From: an uncultured Gardnerella sp.
GTDB lineage: Bacteria > Actinomycetota > Actinomycetes > Actinomycetales > Bifidobacteriaceae
Direction of reading: 5' to 3'
Assembly: GCA_947289115.1 (NCBI GenBank)
Contig: CAMYPG010000007.1
Location: forward strand, 1-55,584
DNA: 55,584 nt
In this document: positions 17,328 through 26,399 of the stretch, one piece after another
How positions within the stretch are numbered: position 1 is the first letter of the stretch
Layout of the letters: every line of letters starts with the position of its first letter
Program-made: the position numbers and the translations under genes
Notes under the pieces: model-generated
What the model saw: only the letters and a program-made list of their open reading frames with translations
What the model was told of the DNA's origin: nothing
Databases searched by the model: none

Positions 17328-17440
17328 AATCACCGCCAATCTTAAGCACAAAACACCACAGCTGCAGCCAATAATCTGATTAAATCAGATTCCAATCAAG
17401 CTAGATCAAGAAAAATCAGCCTAAACTAATCTAAACCAGC

Positions 17441-18778
17441 TTATCGGTTTTCAGCATCAGTTATTTCTCGCACTTTCTCAACATCGTGTCTCACAGCATC
17501 CTTAAGAGTCTCAACAGAATCGAAGGCATGTTGAGGACGTAAGAATTGCGCAAATTCAATGCAAATGCGATGACCATACAAATCCTGCCACTTATCCGTT
17601 AAAGCATAAGCTTCAACCACGCGATTTTCACTATCATTAGGATACGTGGCAGAATCGTCGCCAAAATCAGAGATAGAATCAGATTCAAAGATATCGCCAG
17701 AATCACCAGAAACTACATTCTTAACAGAAGAACCTTCATTCGATTCAGCAAAAGTTGGCTTAGTTCCAATTGAAATCGCAGCAGCCCAACGCCATGGCGA
17801 ATGAACTCCAAGATGCAACTCATCCTTGCGCAAAACGCCAACACTCGGAATGTTAGAAGAATGCAAATTATCTGCACTAGCCTCGTCCGCATCTAAATCA
17901 ACAATCCAACCAGCGTAAACTCCATCAACAGGCACATACCCATCAATACGCTCGCCCAAATTCACTGTTGGGAAACCGATTTCACGACCGCGCTCGGAAC
18001 CATGAACCACAATACCCTCAACTCTATGCGGTTGACCAAGAACATCCCTAGCATCGCGAACCCTACCATTCGCGAGCATCCATCGCACATTCGTAGAGCT
18101 CCAAGCACGAACCTTCTTATTCGGCATACCTTTACTCCAAGCGCGATATTCCGCCTTGTTCATACCATCCGCAGGGTCTTTTGGCTCTCCATCTTCAGAC
18201 GGAACTTCTGGCACAATTGGGTCTGGAACACGAACATCCCCTGGACCAAAATCGTCTACCACAACCAAATCAAAAACGCCCGTAGCCTGCGCAAGCTCCT
18301 TAATCGCATGAACATTCCCAGCTCTACGCGCTCCAAGAGCTGCATCCGACCCGAGTACAAGTGCACGCATACCAAGTTTTCCAACAAGCTGCCCTAGGAA
18401 GAATCTGTATGATTTTGCAGCAAAAGCTAAGCTATATCGAACAATAATCACATGATCCACGTCTAGCTGCTGCAAAACCCTAAGACGCTGACGAACACTT
18501 GTTAACGCCTGCGAATCCACTGGAATCTGCGCGTTATCTCCAAAATCGTCGAATAAATCTGGGTTTTCATGAACCACGCTTGGTCGCGGATCAAACATTA
18601 TAACCACAGAAAACGCATTGTTTTTGCGAGCAAGATCAACGGTGCGTTCAATAACTTTTCTATGCCCTAGGTGCATGCCGTCAAACACACCTATCGTAAC
18701 AATCGCCTTACGCTGAGCACTTAATGTTGGCCAATTAATCATGCCGTTGGCATCTGGTCGAATGTTGATGACCTTCAT
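17441..18778 (-). CDS. ribF: Bifunctional riboflavin kinase/FAD synthetase
   Basis: Makes FMN and then FAD. The N-terminal FAD synthetase shows TIGVFDGMHLGHRKVI with the HxGH nucleotidyltransferase motif (about residues 31-46). The C-terminal riboflavin kinase shows REIGFPTVNL and the final ECAEFLR-like region (IEFAQFLRPQHAFDS). At 445 residues it is over 100 longer than typical RibF. The excess is a Pro/Asp/Glu-rich insert near 185-215 and a Ser/Asp-rich insert near 355-395. Two ATGs are adjacent; I chose the second (18778) because AAGGA is only one base from the first. It is the last gene of the nusA cluster. Confidence 0.92.
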   Translation of the reverse strand: MKVINIRPDANGMINWPTLSAQRKAIVTIGVFDGMHLGHRKVIERTVDLARKNNAFSVVIMFDPRPSVVHENPDLFDDFGDNAQIPVDSQALTSVRQRLRVLQQLDVDHVIIVRYSLAFAAKSYRFFLGQLVGKLGMRALVLGSDAALGARRAGNVHAIKELAQATGVFDLVVVDDFGPGDVRVPDPIVPEVPSEDGEPKDPADGMNKAEYRAWSKGMPNKKVRAWSSTNVRWMLANGRVRDARDVLGQPHRVEGIVVHGSERGREIGFPTVNLGERIDGYVPVDGVYAGWIVDLDADEASADNLHSSNIPSVGVLRKDELHLGVHSPWRWAAAISIGTKPTFAESNEGSSVKNVVSGDSGDIFESDSISDFGDDSATYPNDSENRVVEAYALTDKWQDLYGHRICIEFAQFLRPQHAFDSVETLKDAVRHDVEKVREITDAENR

Positions 18779-18867
18779 CATATCCTTACTATTCGCAACT
18801 ATCCGAAATAAGCAGCATTACTGCCGCGAACCCTTATTTTCACACTATTAACTATTTTACCAGCAAA

Positions 18868-20070
18868 CTAGCTTTGTACAAATACCACAATAGGTTTAGC
18901 TTCTATTTGATTTATATTTTTTTCATTTTTTTCTTGTAACTTGGAGAACGCTCTGCTTCCCCCTGCGGTTGCTGGCGACTTTTCAGCGGTTTCCAGAACT
19001 GCAACAACATCGTTTTGCTCATCTTTTTCGGCTTTTACGTATGCAATAGTATTTTTTTCGCTAATCGCAGGAATCACTATTTTCCTACCAAAACGCAAGT
19101 CTTTAGCCTGATTTTCGCTGATTTCAACTGTTTGCATGGTTAATTTTGCGGATTCAAACATACTTAGAACACGATTTTGTAAATCATAGTTTTTTTGTGC
19201 AGATTTTCTACAAGAAGAATCTCCAGATAAGTCGCAAGCAACCGAACTGTTAGAAACACTGTCAGAAAAATAGTCAGAAACACTATCGTGTCTGTCAGCT
19301 ACAACAGCCTTTGCGCGAGTCTGAGTCACGCCATTCTTGTCCGTAAATGTACGAATCCTAGTTTCAAGTTTAAGAACCCTATCATCTTCTACCGAAAATT
19401 CGCCAATTCGAGTTCTCCTAAGACTTACTAAATGTCCTCCTACACCAAGAACACGCCCTAAGTCGCGAGCAAGTGCGCGAATATACGTGCCGCTAGAACA
19501 AGAAATACTCGCACGCACATCAACAACTTTTGCACCGCTTACACCCACATTAAAACGCGCATCCAGAAGCGAAAAGTCATGAATAACAACTTCTCTCGGC
19601 TCTAAATGAACATCTTTACCTTCACGCGCTAAGTCATAAGCACGCACACCGTTTATTTTAATAGCCGAAAAAGCCGTTGGAGTTTGCATAATGTGCCCAG
19701 TAAAATTCTTAGCGATTACGCAACGCAATTCTTTAAGAATCTCATCAGTATTTGCAGAGTTTAGAATGCTATTTTCATCATCAACACTTGAAACGACATC
19801 ACCGTCTGCATCATCCGTATTGGTTGATTCGCCAAGACGAATCACAGCCTCATAAGTCTTATCGTGACCAAGCAAATAGTTAAGCAAGCGAGTGGCGTTA
19901 CCAAAACCAAGAATCAGCAATCCTGTAGCCATTGGGTCAAGCGTTCCCGCATGACCTACGCGTTTAGTGTGCAACAATCCTCTTGCACAAGACACAACGT
20001 CATGGCTGGTAACGCCTTTCGGCTTATCTACTAATAAAATGCCTGAAGATGATGTTTGAGAACTACTCAT
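18868..20070 (-). CDS. truB: tRNA pseudouridine(55) synthase
   Basis: Makes pseudouridine 55 in the T-loop of tRNAs. Seen: GILLVDKPKGVTSHDVV, GHAGTLDPMATGLLILG with the catalytic Asp45, KTYEAVIRLG, and the SCSSGTYIRALARDLG motif. It has 400 residues, longer than the usual ~300. After residue ~240 is a low-complexity Ser/Asp segment and a C-terminal tail containing two oppositely oriented copies of the dispersed 18-bp motif (as SVACDLSG and EKSPATAG). rbfA lies 36 nt upstream. Confidence 0.95.
   Translation of the reverse strand: MSSSQTSSSGILLVDKPKGVTSHDVVSCARGLLHTKRVGHAGTLDPMATGLLILGFGNATRLLNYLLGHDKTYEAVIRLGESTNTDDADGDVVSSVDDENSILNSANTDEILKELRCVIAKNFTGHIMQTPTAFSAIKINGVRAYDLAREGKDVHLEPREVVIHDFSLLDARFNVGVSGAKVVDVRASISCSSGTYIRALARDLGRVLGVGGHLVSLRRTRIGEFSVEDDRVLKLETRIRTFTDKNGVTQTRAKAVVADRHDSVSDYFSDSVSNSSVACDLSGDSSCRKSAQKNYDLQNRVLSMFESAKLTMQTVEISENQAKDLRFGRKIVIPAISEKNTIAYVKAEKDEQNDVVAVLETAEKSPATAGGSRAFSKLQEKNEKNINQIEAKPIVVFVQS
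18967..18984 (+). repeat. Dispersed 18-bp motif, copy in truB tail
   Basis: GGTTGCTGGCGACTTTTC, a perfect match to the consensus. Read on the truB strand it encodes EKSPAT in the C-terminal tail. Confidence 0.75.
19226..19243 (-). repeat. Dispersed 18-bp motif, inverted copy in truB
   Basis: GATAAGTCGCAAGCAACC is the reverse complement of the consensus with one mismatch. It encodes VACDLS in the low-complexity part of TruB and is inverted relative to the copy 240 bp away. Confidence 0.6.
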
Positions 20071-20106
20071 TACTAAATTTTATTTGATTAATTATTTGAT
20101 TTAAAA

Positions 20107-20688
20107 CTATAATTCCAAATGAGCAGAATCATCTAAATCGTCGGTTGCTGGCGACTTATCTTCTACAAAATCGTTTTCGCTGTTCTCATAATCCTCATAC
20201 TCGTCGGAGTCATCAAAATCATCAGAATCATCGGAATCGTCAAAATCCTCATCTTCACGAGGCTTTTTATACGGATCCTCTTCACCAGCGTACCGAGCAT
20301 TTTCTCGCGCTTTAGCTAGCTCCTCATCACGCTTACGCGCGGCGACCAAAATGTCTTCAATCTCATGAGCTTCACTAGGAACCTCATCGTAAACAAATTG
20401 GATTTGAGGAGTTAAACGCAATCCAGCCTTAGCTCCAACTAGAGTGCGCAAACGCCCCTTAGCCTGTTGCAAAGCTTGGGCTGCACGCTGACGCTCACCC
20501 TGCTCTTTACCAACAGTGCCAAGCTGTGTCCAATACACTTTAGCGATCTGCAAGTCGTTAGTAACTCTCACTTCTGTAATAGTCACATTAGCAAGTCGCT
20601 TATCGTGTAAATGAGCCTCCATGTTGGACGCAATCACTCTGTGAATCAGAGCCGCAATTCGCGCGGCTCTAGGGTTTGTTCCTGCCAT
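20107..20688 (-). CDS. rbfA: 30S ribosome-binding factor A
   Basis: A 30S maturation factor with a KH-type fold. The core (about residues 1-115) shows NPRAARIAALIHRVIASNM, VTITEVRVTNDLQIAKVYWT and GLRLTPQIQFVYDE. An acidic, probably disordered tail of ~70 residues follows (repeated Asp-Asp-Ser/Phe and EYEDYEN), which most RbfA lack. The tail includes EDKSPATDD, encoded by a dispersed motif copy. It lies 2 nt after infB. Confidence 0.95.
   Translation of the reverse strand: MAGTNPRAARIAALIHRVIASNMEAHLHDKRLANVTITEVRVTNDLQIAKVYWTQLGTVGKEQGERQRAAQALQQAKGRLRTLVGAKAGLRLTPQIQFVYDEVPSEAHEIEDILVAARKRDEELAKARENARYAGEEDPYKKPREDEDFDDSDDSDDFDDSDEYEDYENSENDFVEDKSPATDDLDDSAHLEL
20143..20160 (+). repeat. 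Dispersed 18-bp motif, copy in rbfA tail
   Basis: GGTTGCTGGCGACTTATC, a perfect match to the consensus. On the rbfA strand it encodes DKSPAT eleven residues before the C-terminus. Confidence 0.75.
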
Positions 20689-20690
20689 AA

Positions 20691-23624
20691 TTACTTGCGC
20701 TCAATCTGCTTCATTTCAAAGGTTTCGATTATATCGCCAAGCTCAATGTCGTTAAAGCTGCCAAGGTTAATGCCTGCCTCGTAGCCTTCGCTAACGGATT
20801 GAACATCATCCTTGAACCTACGCAAGCTGGAGATTTCAAGATCGTTAACAGTAGCAACACCGTTACGCAAAATACGGCACTTTGTACCGCGCTTAACTTC
20901 GCCGTCTTGAACCATAACACCAGCAATATTGCCAAACTTGGAAGAACGGAAGATTTCACGAATCTCAGAGTGAGAAGTAACAACCTCTTCAAACTCTGGC
21001 TTAAGCATACCCTTCAAAGCAGCTTCAATATCTTCGATAGCCTTGTAAATAACCGAGTAGTACTTGACTTCTACGCCCTCGCGGTCTGCCAAATCGGCAA
21101 CCTGACGGTTTGGACGCACGTTGAAGCCAATAATCACAGCCTTATCAACTGTTGCCAAGTTCACATCGTTCTGAGTAATTGCACCAACACCGCGGTGAAT
21201 AACCTGAATTCCAACTTCGTCGGAAACCTCAATCTTCATCAAGGAATCTTCCAAAGCCTCAACAGAACCAGAAGAATCGCCCTTAATAACAATGTTGAGC
21301 ATATCCACTTCGGACTTAGCAAACTGTTCCTTAAGGCTTTCAAGAGACACAACCTTGCGACGCTTAGCAAGCTGAGCTGCACGCTCTGTAGCTTGGCGCT
21401 TTTCGGCAATCTGACGAGCGGAACGATCGTCGGATGTGACTAAGAACAAGTCTCCTGCAGTTGGAACAGAAGTCAAACCAAGCACCTGAACTGGCGTAGA
21501 AGGACCAGCTTCCTGCAAGTGGTTGCCATTTTCGTCGAGCATTGCGCGAACACGACCATAAGAGGTACCTGCAACAATAGAATCTCCGACTTTAAGCGTT
21601 CCTTGCTGAACAAGAACAGTAGCAACAGCGCCACGACCCTTATCAAGTCGAGCTTCAACGGTTGCACCACGAGCATCCATGTTTGGATTTGCCTTAGGGT
21701 CAAGCTCAGCGTCAGTTGTCAAAAGAACAGCCTCAAGAAGCTTATCTACGTTAGTTCCCTGCTTTGCGGAAATATCCACAAACATGGTGTCGCCGCCGTA
21801 TTCTTCTGGCACAAGACCGTACTCTGTAAGCTGACCGCGCACCTTATCTGGGTTTGCTCCAGCAACATCAATCTTGTTTACAGCAACAACAATAGGCACG
21901 TGAGCAGCCTGAGCGTGGTTGATTGCCTCAACAGTTTGAGGCATAACGCCGTCGTCTGCTGCAACAACAAGAATTGCAACGTCTGTAAGCTCTGCACCAC
22001 GAGCACGCATAGCAGTAAATGCTTCGTGGCCTGGGGTATCCAAGAACGTAATCTTGCGCTTGTCTCCATCTAAAGTAACCGTAACCTGGTAAGCGCCAAT
22101 ACGCTGAGTAATTCCACCAGCTTCTCGAGCTACAACATTCGACTTACGAATAGTATCAAGCAAACGAGTTTTACCATGGTCAACGTGACCCATAACAGTA
22201 ACAACTGGAGGACGAGTTACAAGATTATCGTCTTCTTGAAGTTCTTCTTCATCCAAATCAATGTCGAACTGTTGAAGAAGCTCTTTATCTTCTTCTTCTG
22301 CAGAAACGAGATTAATATTCCAACCGATTTCTTCGCCAAGAATCTGGAATGTTGTTTCATCCAAAGACTGAGTAGCTGTAGCCATTTCTCCAAGATGGAA
22401 CAAAACAGTTACCAAAGCAGCTGGATTTACATCAATCTTTTCTGCCAAATCAGAAAGCGTTGCACCTTGACGAAGTCGAATCGTAGCGCCATTTCCAGAA
22501 GGAATACGCACGCCGCCAATCACTGGTGCTTTAAGCTCTTCGTATTCTCTGCGCTTTGCAAGACGATTCTTGCGAGCCTTAGAGGACTTTCCACCCTGAC
22601 GACCAAATGCGCCTGCAGCACCTGCGCGACCGCGACCACTGCCACGAGATGGACCAGCATTTGGAGCGCCTGCAGCCGCAGCTTGGAAGCTTGCAGCCTG
22701 ATTTGCATTAAAGCGCGATTCTGCAGACGGACGAGAGCTTGCGCCACTACCGCCACCCTGACGATGTGAACCAGACCACTGCGAAGAGCGGTTCGAACCA
22801 TTACCGCCGCCCTGACGAGCGCCTCCGCGACCACCGCGACCGCGACCACCGCCGTTGCCATTACCGCCGCCCTGACCAGGCTTTGCTCCACGAGAATTTT
22901 CTGCAGCAGCGCCTGGACGTGACATTGGGTGAGGACGAGGAATATCACCAGGTGTAGGAGCGCGCATACCTTGCTTTCGGCTGAACGGATTATTACCTGG
23001 ACGAGGAGCAGAACCAGAGCCAGCACCCTGATGCGGACGAGGGCGTGGAGGCATCTGAGAAGAACGATCTGACTTAGAAGAACGATTTTCCCCGCGCTTA
23101 TCGCCTCGTGCATCGTTACGATTTTCGCCACGCTTATCGCCTCCACGCTTAGAATCAGCGTTAGCGATAGCATGTGGCTTTACGTGACCAGCAGAAGGCT
23201 TAGGAATTACACCATTTAGAGTGGAAGATGAATGATTTTCTTTATTGTCACTATTATCATGATTATCATGTGACTTTTGCGAAGAATGCTGTTTTTCCGA
23301 AGCTTTTTCTGAAGACTTATCCAAATTTCGTTTTTCAGCATTATTCTGAGCCAACGACTCCGATTTATTAGAAGAATGATTAGTCTTATTCGAAGAATTA
23401 TCAGCATTCTTATTTGCAGCAGGTTTCGCATCATTCTTTGCAGCAGACGATCCAGAAGATGATCCAGCGGACGCAAACTCTGTTTTTAATCTACGTGCAA
23501 CAGGAGCCTCTACTGTTGAAGACGCGGACTTAACAAATTCGCCCATGCTCTTCAACCGCTCCAACACGGTTTTGCTGTCTACACCAAACTCTTTAGCTAG
23601 TTCGTATACGCGCTTTTTTACCAC
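20691..23624 (-). CDS. infB: Translation initiation factor IF-2
   Basis: The GTPase that brings fMet-tRNA to the 30S subunit. It has 977 residues. An IF2_N domain (MVKKRVYELAKEFGVDSKTVLERLKSMGE) is followed by ~320 residues of low complexity: first Asn/Ser/Lys-rich, then Gly/Arg/Pro-rich. A second IF2_N (GATLSDLAEKIDVN) and the G domain near 475 come next, with GHVDHGKT, DTPGHEAF and NKID. Domain II and the C-terminal fMet-tRNA domain follow (SGSVEALEDSL; IGFNVRPNRQVADLADREGVEVKYYSVIY). The 254-bp gap to nusA holds no YlxR gene. Confidence 0.97.
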   Translation of the reverse strand: MVKKRVYELAKEFGVDSKTVLERLKSMGEFVKSASSTVEAPVARRLKTEFASAGSSSGSSAAKNDAKPAANKNADNSSNKTNHSSNKSESLAQNNAEKRNLDKSSEKASEKQHSSQKSHDNHDNSDNKENHSSSTLNGVIPKPSAGHVKPHAIANADSKRGGDKRGENRNDARGDKRGENRSSKSDRSSQMPPRPRPHQGAGSGSAPRPGNNPFSRKQGMRAPTPGDIPRPHPMSRPGAAAENSRGAKPGQGGGNGNGGGRGRGGRGGARQGGGNGSNRSSQWSGSHRQGGGSGASSRPSAESRFNANQAASFQAAAAGAPNAGPSRGSGRGRAGAAGAFGRQGGKSSKARKNRLAKRREYEELKAPVIGGVRIPSGNGATIRLRQGATLSDLAEKIDVNPAALVTVLFHLGEMATATQSLDETTFQILGEEIGWNINLVSAEEEDKELLQQFDIDLDEEELQEDDNLVTRPPVVTVMGHVDHGKTRLLDTIRKSNVVAREAGGITQRIGAYQVTVTLDGDKRKITFLDTPGHEAFTAMRARGAELTDVAILVVAADDGVMPQTVEAINHAQAAHVPIVVAVNKIDVAGANPDKVRGQLTEYGLVPEEYGGDTMFVDISAKQGTNVDKLLEAVLLTTDAELDPKANPNMDARGATVEARLDKGRGAVATVLVQQGTLKVGDSIVAGTSYGRVRAMLDENGNHLQEAGPSTPVQVLGLTSVPTAGDLFLVTSDDRSARQIAEKRQATERAAQLAKRRKVVSLESLKEQFAKSEVDMLNIVIKGDSSGSVEALEDSLMKIEVSDEVGIQVIHRGVGAITQNDVNLATVDKAVIIGFNVRPNRQVADLADREGVEVKYYSVIYKAIEDIEAALKGMLKPEFEEVVTSHSEIREIFRSSKFGNIAGVMVQDGEVKRGTKCRILRNGVATVNDLEISSLRRFKDDVQSVSEGYEAGINLGSFNDIELGDIIETFEMKQIERK

Positions 23625-23878
23625 TCAGTGTTCTCCTCAGTCTGTGGCAGCGCAAAACGAACGCAGCCACTTTATATTTTTATAAGATTCTTATTCTTAT
23701 GCTCTTTAGTGAGATACCTCATAACGCGATATCTCATCGTGCGACCATGATTTCAACCATGATTTTCCGTACCTCGTTCCCACTAGGCAGAAAGCTGCGC
23801 ATAAGCCCAAATTGCAGCTTTCAGCATACTCGAAACGTTGGATTCTCGGGAGTGTCGCTAATGCTAATCCACGGGATG
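23625..23878. other. infB-nusA spacer without ylxR
   Basis: 254 bp where many actinobacteria have the small ylxR gene. I find no reading frame with its CxGCR-type motif. Visible instead: an inverted repeat GAAAGCTGC / GCAGCTTTC near 23791-23822, a duplicated CCATGATTT and an inverted GAGATA...TATCTC. These may be leader structures for infB. Confidence 0.4.
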
Positions 23879-24928
23879 TTACTCTGCTGAAACCTTAGAA
23901 TCAGCATTCATTTCTTCCTGCTTCTTAGCATGTTCTTCCGCAGACTCAATACCAATCTTCCAACCAGTAAGTTTTGCTGCAAGCCTTGCGTTTTGACCTT
24001 CCTTACCGATAGCAAGAGAAAGCTGAGAATCATGAATAAACGCTACAGCCGTCTGGCTCTTTTCACTAACAACATGAACCTGTGTTGCTGTTGCTGGAGA
24101 AAGAGCAGCGGCAACAAACTTCGCTGGATCTTCCGACCAATCAACAATATCTATTTTTTCTGGACCAAGATTCTCCATAACAGCACGAACACGAGAACCA
24201 CCAGGACCGATCAAAGCACCCTTTGGATTAACACCTTCCGTGTTGGCACGAACAGCAATCTTAGTGCGAGCGCCAGCTTCGCGAGCAATAGCCATAATCG
24301 AAACTGCTCCAGAAACAAGTTCTGGAACCTCGCGCTCAAAAAGTCTACGAACAAGATCAGGATGAGACCTAGAAACAACGATTTCTGGACCACGCAAACC
24401 ACGAGCAACGTTCACAACGTAAACACGAATACGCTCACCATGACGATATCTTTCGCCTGGAACCTGCTCACGACGCGGTAAAATCGCCTCAACATCTCCA
24501 ACAGCAACATGAATATTAGAAGGATCTTTAGAATCCTGCTGCACAACGCCGTTAATCAACTTTCCTTTTTGTCCAGAAAAAGCACCAAATACACGGTCAT
24601 CTTCTACTTTACGGAAAAGTTGAGTAATAACCTGACGTGCCGTAGCAGCAGCAAGACGTCCAAAATCACGAGGTGTATCATCGTATTCTTCGCCAAGAGT
24701 TGGTGCTGGATGAGGATTATCTTCCGTAGGAACTCCAGGAATCTCGTCTTTTGCCCACACTGTAAAGCTGCCAGCACGCTCATCTAATTCAACGCGAGCA
24801 TGCCTAGCTGGGTGAGAAGTCTTCATGTATGCAAGACGCAAGGCCTCGGCGAGTGCCTCGTCCAGCTCCTCGGCATTAATCCCCTGCTGCGCCGCAAGCT
24901 GATGCATTCCCGCCAAATCCAATTCCAT
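23879..24928 (-). CDS. nusA: Transcription termination/antitermination factor NusA
   Basis: An RNA polymerase-bound pausing and antitermination factor. It has 349 residues. An N-terminal polymerase-binding domain (MELDLAGMHQLAAQQGIN) is followed by an S1 domain (GVVQQDSKDPSNIHVAVGDVEAILPRREQVPGERY) and KH1/KH2 domains (PKGALIGPGGSRVRAVMENL; IDIVDWSEDPAKFVAAALSPA; LSLAIGKEGQNARLAAKLTGWKI). It lacks C-terminal acidic repeats, as expected in actinobacteria. AGGAGG lies 9 nt upstream of the ATG. It opens the nusA-infB-rbfA-truB-ribF cluster; rimP, the usual first gene, is absent. Confidence 0.97.
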   Translation of the reverse strand: MELDLAGMHQLAAQQGINAEELDEALAEALRLAYMKTSHPARHARVELDERAGSFTVWAKDEIPGVPTEDNPHPAPTLGEEYDDTPRDFGRLAAATARQVITQLFRKVEDDRVFGAFSGQKGKLINGVVQQDSKDPSNIHVAVGDVEAILPRREQVPGERYRHGERIRVYVVNVARGLRGPEIVVSRSHPDLVRRLFEREVPELVSGAVSIMAIAREAGARTKIAVRANTEGVNPKGALIGPGGSRVRAVMENLGPEKIDIVDWSEDPAKFVAAALSPATATQVHVVSEKSQTAVAFIHDSQLSLAIGKEGQNARLAAKLTGWKIGIESAEEHAKKQEEMNADSKVSAE

Positions 24929-25149
24929 CGTGCATGTCCTCCTGTTGAAAATTCATTTATAAATTCACTTATAAAATTAACTTATTTTTCTTTTATCGCG
25001 ATTAGCACACAACAAACGCGTTAAAATCTAAATCTAACAACGGTTGTAAAGCACAAAATCTTATGACTGCAATTGAAAATGTTAAGCATACAATGCCAAA
25101 CGCAAAACAAGCAAACATTGGTCACAGTCACGGACTATTTTAGTAGATT

Positions 25150-26103
25150 ATGCAGACACAGTTTGTTTTGTTAAGAAGCCTATTAGAGCGCACAAAACAC
25201 AATCAAAAGCGCAATCAAAAGCATACGCAAAATCATCTTTTAATAGTTGCAGCATTAATGGCAATAACGATGCTTTTCAGTGCATGTTCTAGTACAAAAG
25301 AATTAAAAAACAACAATCTGCATTCTTTGCAAAACCACGAACCTTGCTACAAAATTATGCAAAAAGCAAAATCAATCCAAGAAAAAGTGGATAAAAAAAT
25401 AAATAACTTAACATCTAAAGACTTAAAGAATGCTTCTGACACATGGAAAAAAGTCGCAGTTCAATGTAACAGTAGATTCGCTCAAGGCGTTGTGTTCAGT
25501 GCCCAAAACATTTGGAAATTAGCCAATTTAAATCAAACTGGAAATGCTGAAACAATTAAGCTAGCTGAGCAACTAGAATTAAACTCTTACAAAAAAATCC
25601 AAGACTTTGCAGACAATAACAAAAACCTATACTGGAATCATGATCCGCTAGCAAAAGCAGCTGTAGCACAAGACAAACTCGCATTTCTATTGCAAACACT
25701 AGCTGCTAGAGATGCAAAAAACGTTTCACTTCGACAAAGCGACATGACGGCTACAATTTCAAACACACTTATGCACTTTGCTTCAAACGGAAGTGACTTG
25801 CGTCAAAAAGTCTATGAGATACCTAAGCAAAACCTGGAATCAGGAGTTGCTAAAGACAACGCCACAGGAAAAGAACTCCCTATTGTTGCAATAGCCTATA
25901 TGGATTGTGCAAGAGAAGAACTAGACGCGTTAAATCAAATGATTTTCCCAGTAAACAAAGATGAAAAAATCAACAATGACGCGATTGCAAGTATCGAAAA
26001 TCAAGATTTTATAGGTGTACTTGCAGATATCGTAGTTTCACACATAATAAGCGCGTATTCAAACGGATATCCAACTGACGATTCTGCAATCTTTGAACAA
26101 TAA
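25150..26103 (+). CDS. Lipoprotein of unknown function
   Basis: 317 residues. A long basic n-region (about 28 residues rich in Lys, Arg, His, Asn) precedes a hydrophobic core and a lipobox LFSAC with Cys at 46, so it should be anchored on the outer face of the membrane. The mature part is mainly polar alpha-helical, with many Lys, Asn and Ala, two further Cys (in EPCYK and MDCAREEL) and no enzyme motif that I recognise. The ATG has no obvious Shine-Dalgarno. It diverges from nusA and is alone on the plus strand. Confidence 0.75.
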   Translation: MQTQFVLLRSLLERTKHNQKRNQKHTQNHLLIVAALMAITMLFSACSSTKELKNNNLHSLQNHEPCYKIMQKAKSIQEKVDKKINNLTSKDLKNASDTWKKVAVQCNSRFAQGVVFSAQNIWKLANLNQTGNAETIKLAEQLELNSYKKIQDFADNNKNLYWNHDPLAKAAVAQDKLAFLLQTLAARDAKNVSLRQSDMTATISNTLMHFASNGSDLRQKVYEIPKQNLESGVAKDNATGKELPIVAIAYMDCAREELDALNQMIFPVNKDEKINNDAIASIENQDFIGVLADIVVSHIISAYSNGYPTDDSAIFEQ

Positions 26104-26125
26104 GCACACTAACCTGGCAACTTCG

Positions 26126-26329
26126 AGCTTAAAGCGTAGCGCGAGAGGCGCTTTGACTGAGCTTGAAATTGCATAACGCATTTCAAGCTCCTTCAAAGCG
26201 TGATTTGGCTCAAGCATAAAGTCCAGTGGAGTTTACGTTTGAGCGGCTCAGGCGCGCTCGCCTAGGCTACAACATTCGCGCGGTCTACACGCGCGAATGT
26301 CCTCGCTGCAGCAGAAGCAATGCTTCTGC
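26126..26329. repeat. Modular hairpin repeat cluster, copy C
   Basis: Starts with CTTAAAGCGTAGCGCGAGA like the other copies but is rearranged. It holds an inverted GCTTGAAAT / ATTTCAAGC (26161-26188), a CATAAAGTCCAGTGGAGTTTACG palindrome-like block (26214-26237, related to the centre of copy E), ATTCGCGCG / CGCGCGAAT, and the palindrome GCAGAAGCA-A-TGCTTCTGC (26311-26329), almost identical to the centre of copy B. It lies between the convergent lipoprotein gene and pepC. Confidence 0.6.
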
Positions 26330-26341
26330 CCTAAGCAGCTC

Positions 26342-26399
26342 GGGCGCTTTGGAGTAACGCGAAGCGCATTATGCAGCTTCGCGTTAAGCCAAAGCGCCC
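26342..26399. terminator. 58-bp near-perfect palindrome across the pepC stop codon
   Basis: GGGCGCTTTGG (26342-26352) pairs with CCAAAGCGCCC (26389-26399). TAACGCGAAGC (26355-26365) pairs with GCTTCGCGTTA (26376-26386), and GCATTATGC in the centre is itself self-complementary. The pepC stop (26384-26386) and last codons lie in one arm. No T run follows on either strand, so a classical terminator is uncertain; it may act as a 3' stability hairpin. Confidence 0.6.

Noticed and set aside
22520..23173. Minus-strand open frame overlapping infB
   Set aside because: Shadow frame of the Gly/Arg-rich region of IF-2; composition only, no family.
23625..23878. ylxR gene between nusA and infB
   Set aside because: No frame contains the Cys-rich YlxR signature; the longest minus-strand frame is interrupted and lacks a ribosome binding site.
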